A stretch of DNA of 7,262 nucleotides from an uncultured Methylococcaceae bacterium (GTDB taxonomy: Bacteria; Pseudomonadota; Gammaproteobacteria; Methylococcales; Methylococcaceae): contig CAIVXW010000424.1 in NCBI GenBank assembly GCA_903910005.1, positions 1 through 7,262 on the forward strand, given 5' to 3'. Shown here piece after piece: positions 6,142-7,262 of this stretch. A program made the translations under genes and the position numbers. The notes beneath the pieces are model-generated. The model was not told the origin of the DNA. It made no database searches and saw nothing but the letters and a program-made list of their open reading frames with translations. How positions within the stretch are numbered: the stretch's first letter is position 1; each line of letters starts with the position of its first letter.

Positions 6142-6432
6142 ATGAATACCGAAAAAACCGAGAATATTGTCGATCAACTGAGGCATATCATCGCCGACCA
6201 ACTGGACGTCAACCTGAGCGTAGCCGAAATCAGTCCCGATACGCCCCTGTTTGAGGGTGGAATTGGGCTGGACTCAGTTGCCATCATGGAGTTCATTACC
6301 TTGATCGAAGAAAATTTTGGCTTCGAGTTCGCCCGGGACGAACTGAATTTAAAACCCTTCGAGAATCTGCGTGTACTCAGTGAATTCGTCAACAGCAAAC
6401 TGAGCGGTGACACCGCTTCGGCTTCAACTTAA
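6142..6432 (+). CDS. Acyl carrier protein (phosphopantetheine-binding)
   Basis: A 96-residue acidic protein starting at the ATG at 6142, with GGAA at 6130-6133 as its Shine-Dalgarno. The frame is open further upstream to 5983, but that would overlap the ligase by more than 140 bases and add a Cys-rich segment foreign to the family, so the short form is chosen. It shows the four-helix carrier pattern: an N-terminal helix with VDQLRHIIADQL, the ISPDTPLFEGGIGLDSVAIMEF region with Ser45 in GLDS as the 4'-phosphopantetheine site, EENFGFEF, and FENLRVLSEFV near the C-terminus. It would carry the acyl or aryl group activated by the ligase as a thioester, for modification and release by the thioester reductase (inference). 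It lies 16 bases after the ligase and 18 before the radical SAM gene, so the three form one cassette. A phosphopantetheinyl transferase is not in the window. Confidence 0.92.
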   Translation: MNTEKTENIVDQLRHIIADQLDVNLSVAEISPDTPLFEGGIGLDSVAIMEFITLIEENFGFEFARDELNLKPFENLRVLSEFVNSKLSGDTASAST

Positions 6433-6450
6433 TACAGTGGTTAAAGTATC

Positions 6451-7200
6451 ATGCTTAATACTAGAAAAGATTATCAGTTCTGGGATCCAAAACGTACCGG
6501 CTTCGTCACTAATTACCCCAATTTCCTGCACTGGAAACAACTGGCCTCGCAGAAGCTCAGGGAGGATCGCCCGCTCAACATCTATGTGCATACGCCGTTC
6601 TGCATCCAGCGCTGCTCTTACTGCTATTACAAAACAGTCAATCTGAAGCCCGCCGAAAAGGCCGATCGCATCAGCCGGTACGTTGATTCCCTGTGTCGCG
6701 AGATCGAACTGGCCTCGCAGTACTATGGACTGGGCGAACGTCCGGTGGTCTCGGTGTACTTTGGCGGCGGCACGCCTACCCTGCTGGAGGGTGAACAATT
6801 CGAGCGTATCATCGCCACCCTGCAAAAAAACCTGAATCTGACTCATGACCCCGAATTTACCATTGAGGCAGAGCCGGTCACCCTCACTGAATCCAAGGCT
6901 GCCATCCTCAAGACCTTGCCGATGAATCGCATGAGCATGGGTGTGCAGTCGTTTGACGACGGGATCATCGCCCGATCGCACCGTCTCGACAACGAAAAGA
7001 AGGCACTGAAGGCCATCGCCATCGCCCTGGATACCGGGGCAGCGATCAATATTGATCTGATGAGCGGAATGGCCGAGGAGACGGAGGCCTCCTGGGCACA
7101 CAGCGTCTCCCGTGCACTTGAAACCGGGGTACAGAGCATCACCATCTATAAAACCGAACTCTACACCAATACCGAGTACTACAAGGGGCCACCCACCTAA
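6451..7200 (+). CDS. HemN/HemW-like radical SAM enzyme, frame ends early (truncated or frameshifted)
   Basis: The frame encodes 249 residues. The cluster-binding motif is CIQRCSYC (C51, C55, C58; CX3CX2C) in a HTPFC context. YFGGGTPTLL (G105-P109), TIEAEP (about 140), MSMGVQSFDD (about 170) and INIDLMSGMAEET (about 205) follow, all typical of the coproporphyrinogen III oxidase-like group. Relatives run for at least 100 more residues beyond the segment corresponding to TNTEYYKG, but here a TAA comes four codons after it (7198-7200). A second frame from 7187 to the window end is free of stops, and the four G's at 7185-7188 are a possible indel site. There is no heme gene nearby; the carrier protein directly upstream suggests a natural-product role. 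HemN-like class C enzymes include methylases (NosN) and cyclopropanases (Jaw5, C10P), so C1 transfer or ring formation on the tethered group is possible (inference). The Shine-Dalgarno is weak. Confidence 0.82.
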   Translation: MLNTRKDYQFWDPKRTGFVTNYPNFLHWKQLASQKLREDRPLNIYVHTPFCIQRCSYCYYKTVNLKPAEKADRISRYVDSLCREIELASQYYGLGERPVVSVYFGGGTPTLLEGEQFERIIATLQKNLNLTHDPEFTIEAEPVTLTESKAAILKTLPMNRMSMGVQSFDDGIIARSHRLDNEKKALKAIAIALDTGAAINIDLMSGMAEETEASWAHSVSRALETGVQSITIYKTELYTNTEYYKGPPT

Positions 7201-7262
7201 GACGGGACAGCCGCCAAACCCAGCGGATTACGGACGGCTGACTTTTTTCGCTGTCGGGGAAG

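Noticed and set aside
6424..7101. 225-codon antisense open frame opposite the radical SAM gene
   Set aside because: Mirror of a gene with clear cluster-binding and SAM motifs; no motif of its own.
1..7262. CRISPR array, tRNA/rRNA, insertion sequence or phage attachment site
   Set aside because: I saw no regularly spaced repeats, cloverleaf-like segments, transposase motifs or paired terminal inverted repeats.

Overview
The window is a compact run of plus-strand genes that reads as part of a specialised-metabolite biosynthetic locus. Base composition (roughly high-50s % GC), the coding style and the UbiC/DUF98, SyrD/PvdE and HemN-like relatives suggest a proteobacterium, probably gamma- or betaproteobacterial. 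That placement is an inference; no rRNA, tRNA or diagnostic housekeeping gene is present.

Layout. (1) 1-164: the C-terminal end of a probable sulfotransferase. Its stop overlaps the start of (2) a stand-alone NAD(P)H-dependent thioester reductase at 157-1362; the reductase start is therefore 157 and not the upstream in-frame ATG at 76. (3) 1363-1636: an intergenic stretch with three successive hairpins, the last followed by seven T's (terminator, 1480-1507), then an AT-rich stretch with an extended -10 promoter candidate. (4) 1637-3253: a fused membrane/ATPase exporter of the SyrD/PvdE cyclic-peptide type. (5) 3254-3496: an intergenic stretch with a weak promoter candidate. (6) 3497-4270: a chorismate pyruvate-lyase-like protein (DUF98/UbiC superfamily), predicted to make 4-hydroxybenzoate. 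(7) 4295-4507: a possible 70-residue Cys-containing protein in the same frame as the lyase, followed by a terminator at 4533-4554. (8) 4575-4648: three further hairpins forming a structured leader. (9) 4668-7200: a three-gene cassette with spacings of 16 and 18 bases: an AMP-forming acyl/aryl ligase, a discrete acyl carrier protein, and a HemN/HemW-like radical SAM enzyme whose frame stops early.

Working model (inference). The lyase supplies 4-hydroxybenzoate from chorismate. The ligase adenylates it and loads it on the carrier protein. The tethered aryl or extended acyl group is modified, possibly by the HemN-like radical SAM enzyme acting as a methylase, cyclopropanase or similar. The thioester reductase releases the product as an aldehyde or alcohol, the sulfotransferase may add a sulfate, and the ABC transporter exports it. 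No ketosynthase or NRPS module lies in the window, so any chain extension must be encoded outside it. I do not recognise this exact gene set as a characterised pathway.
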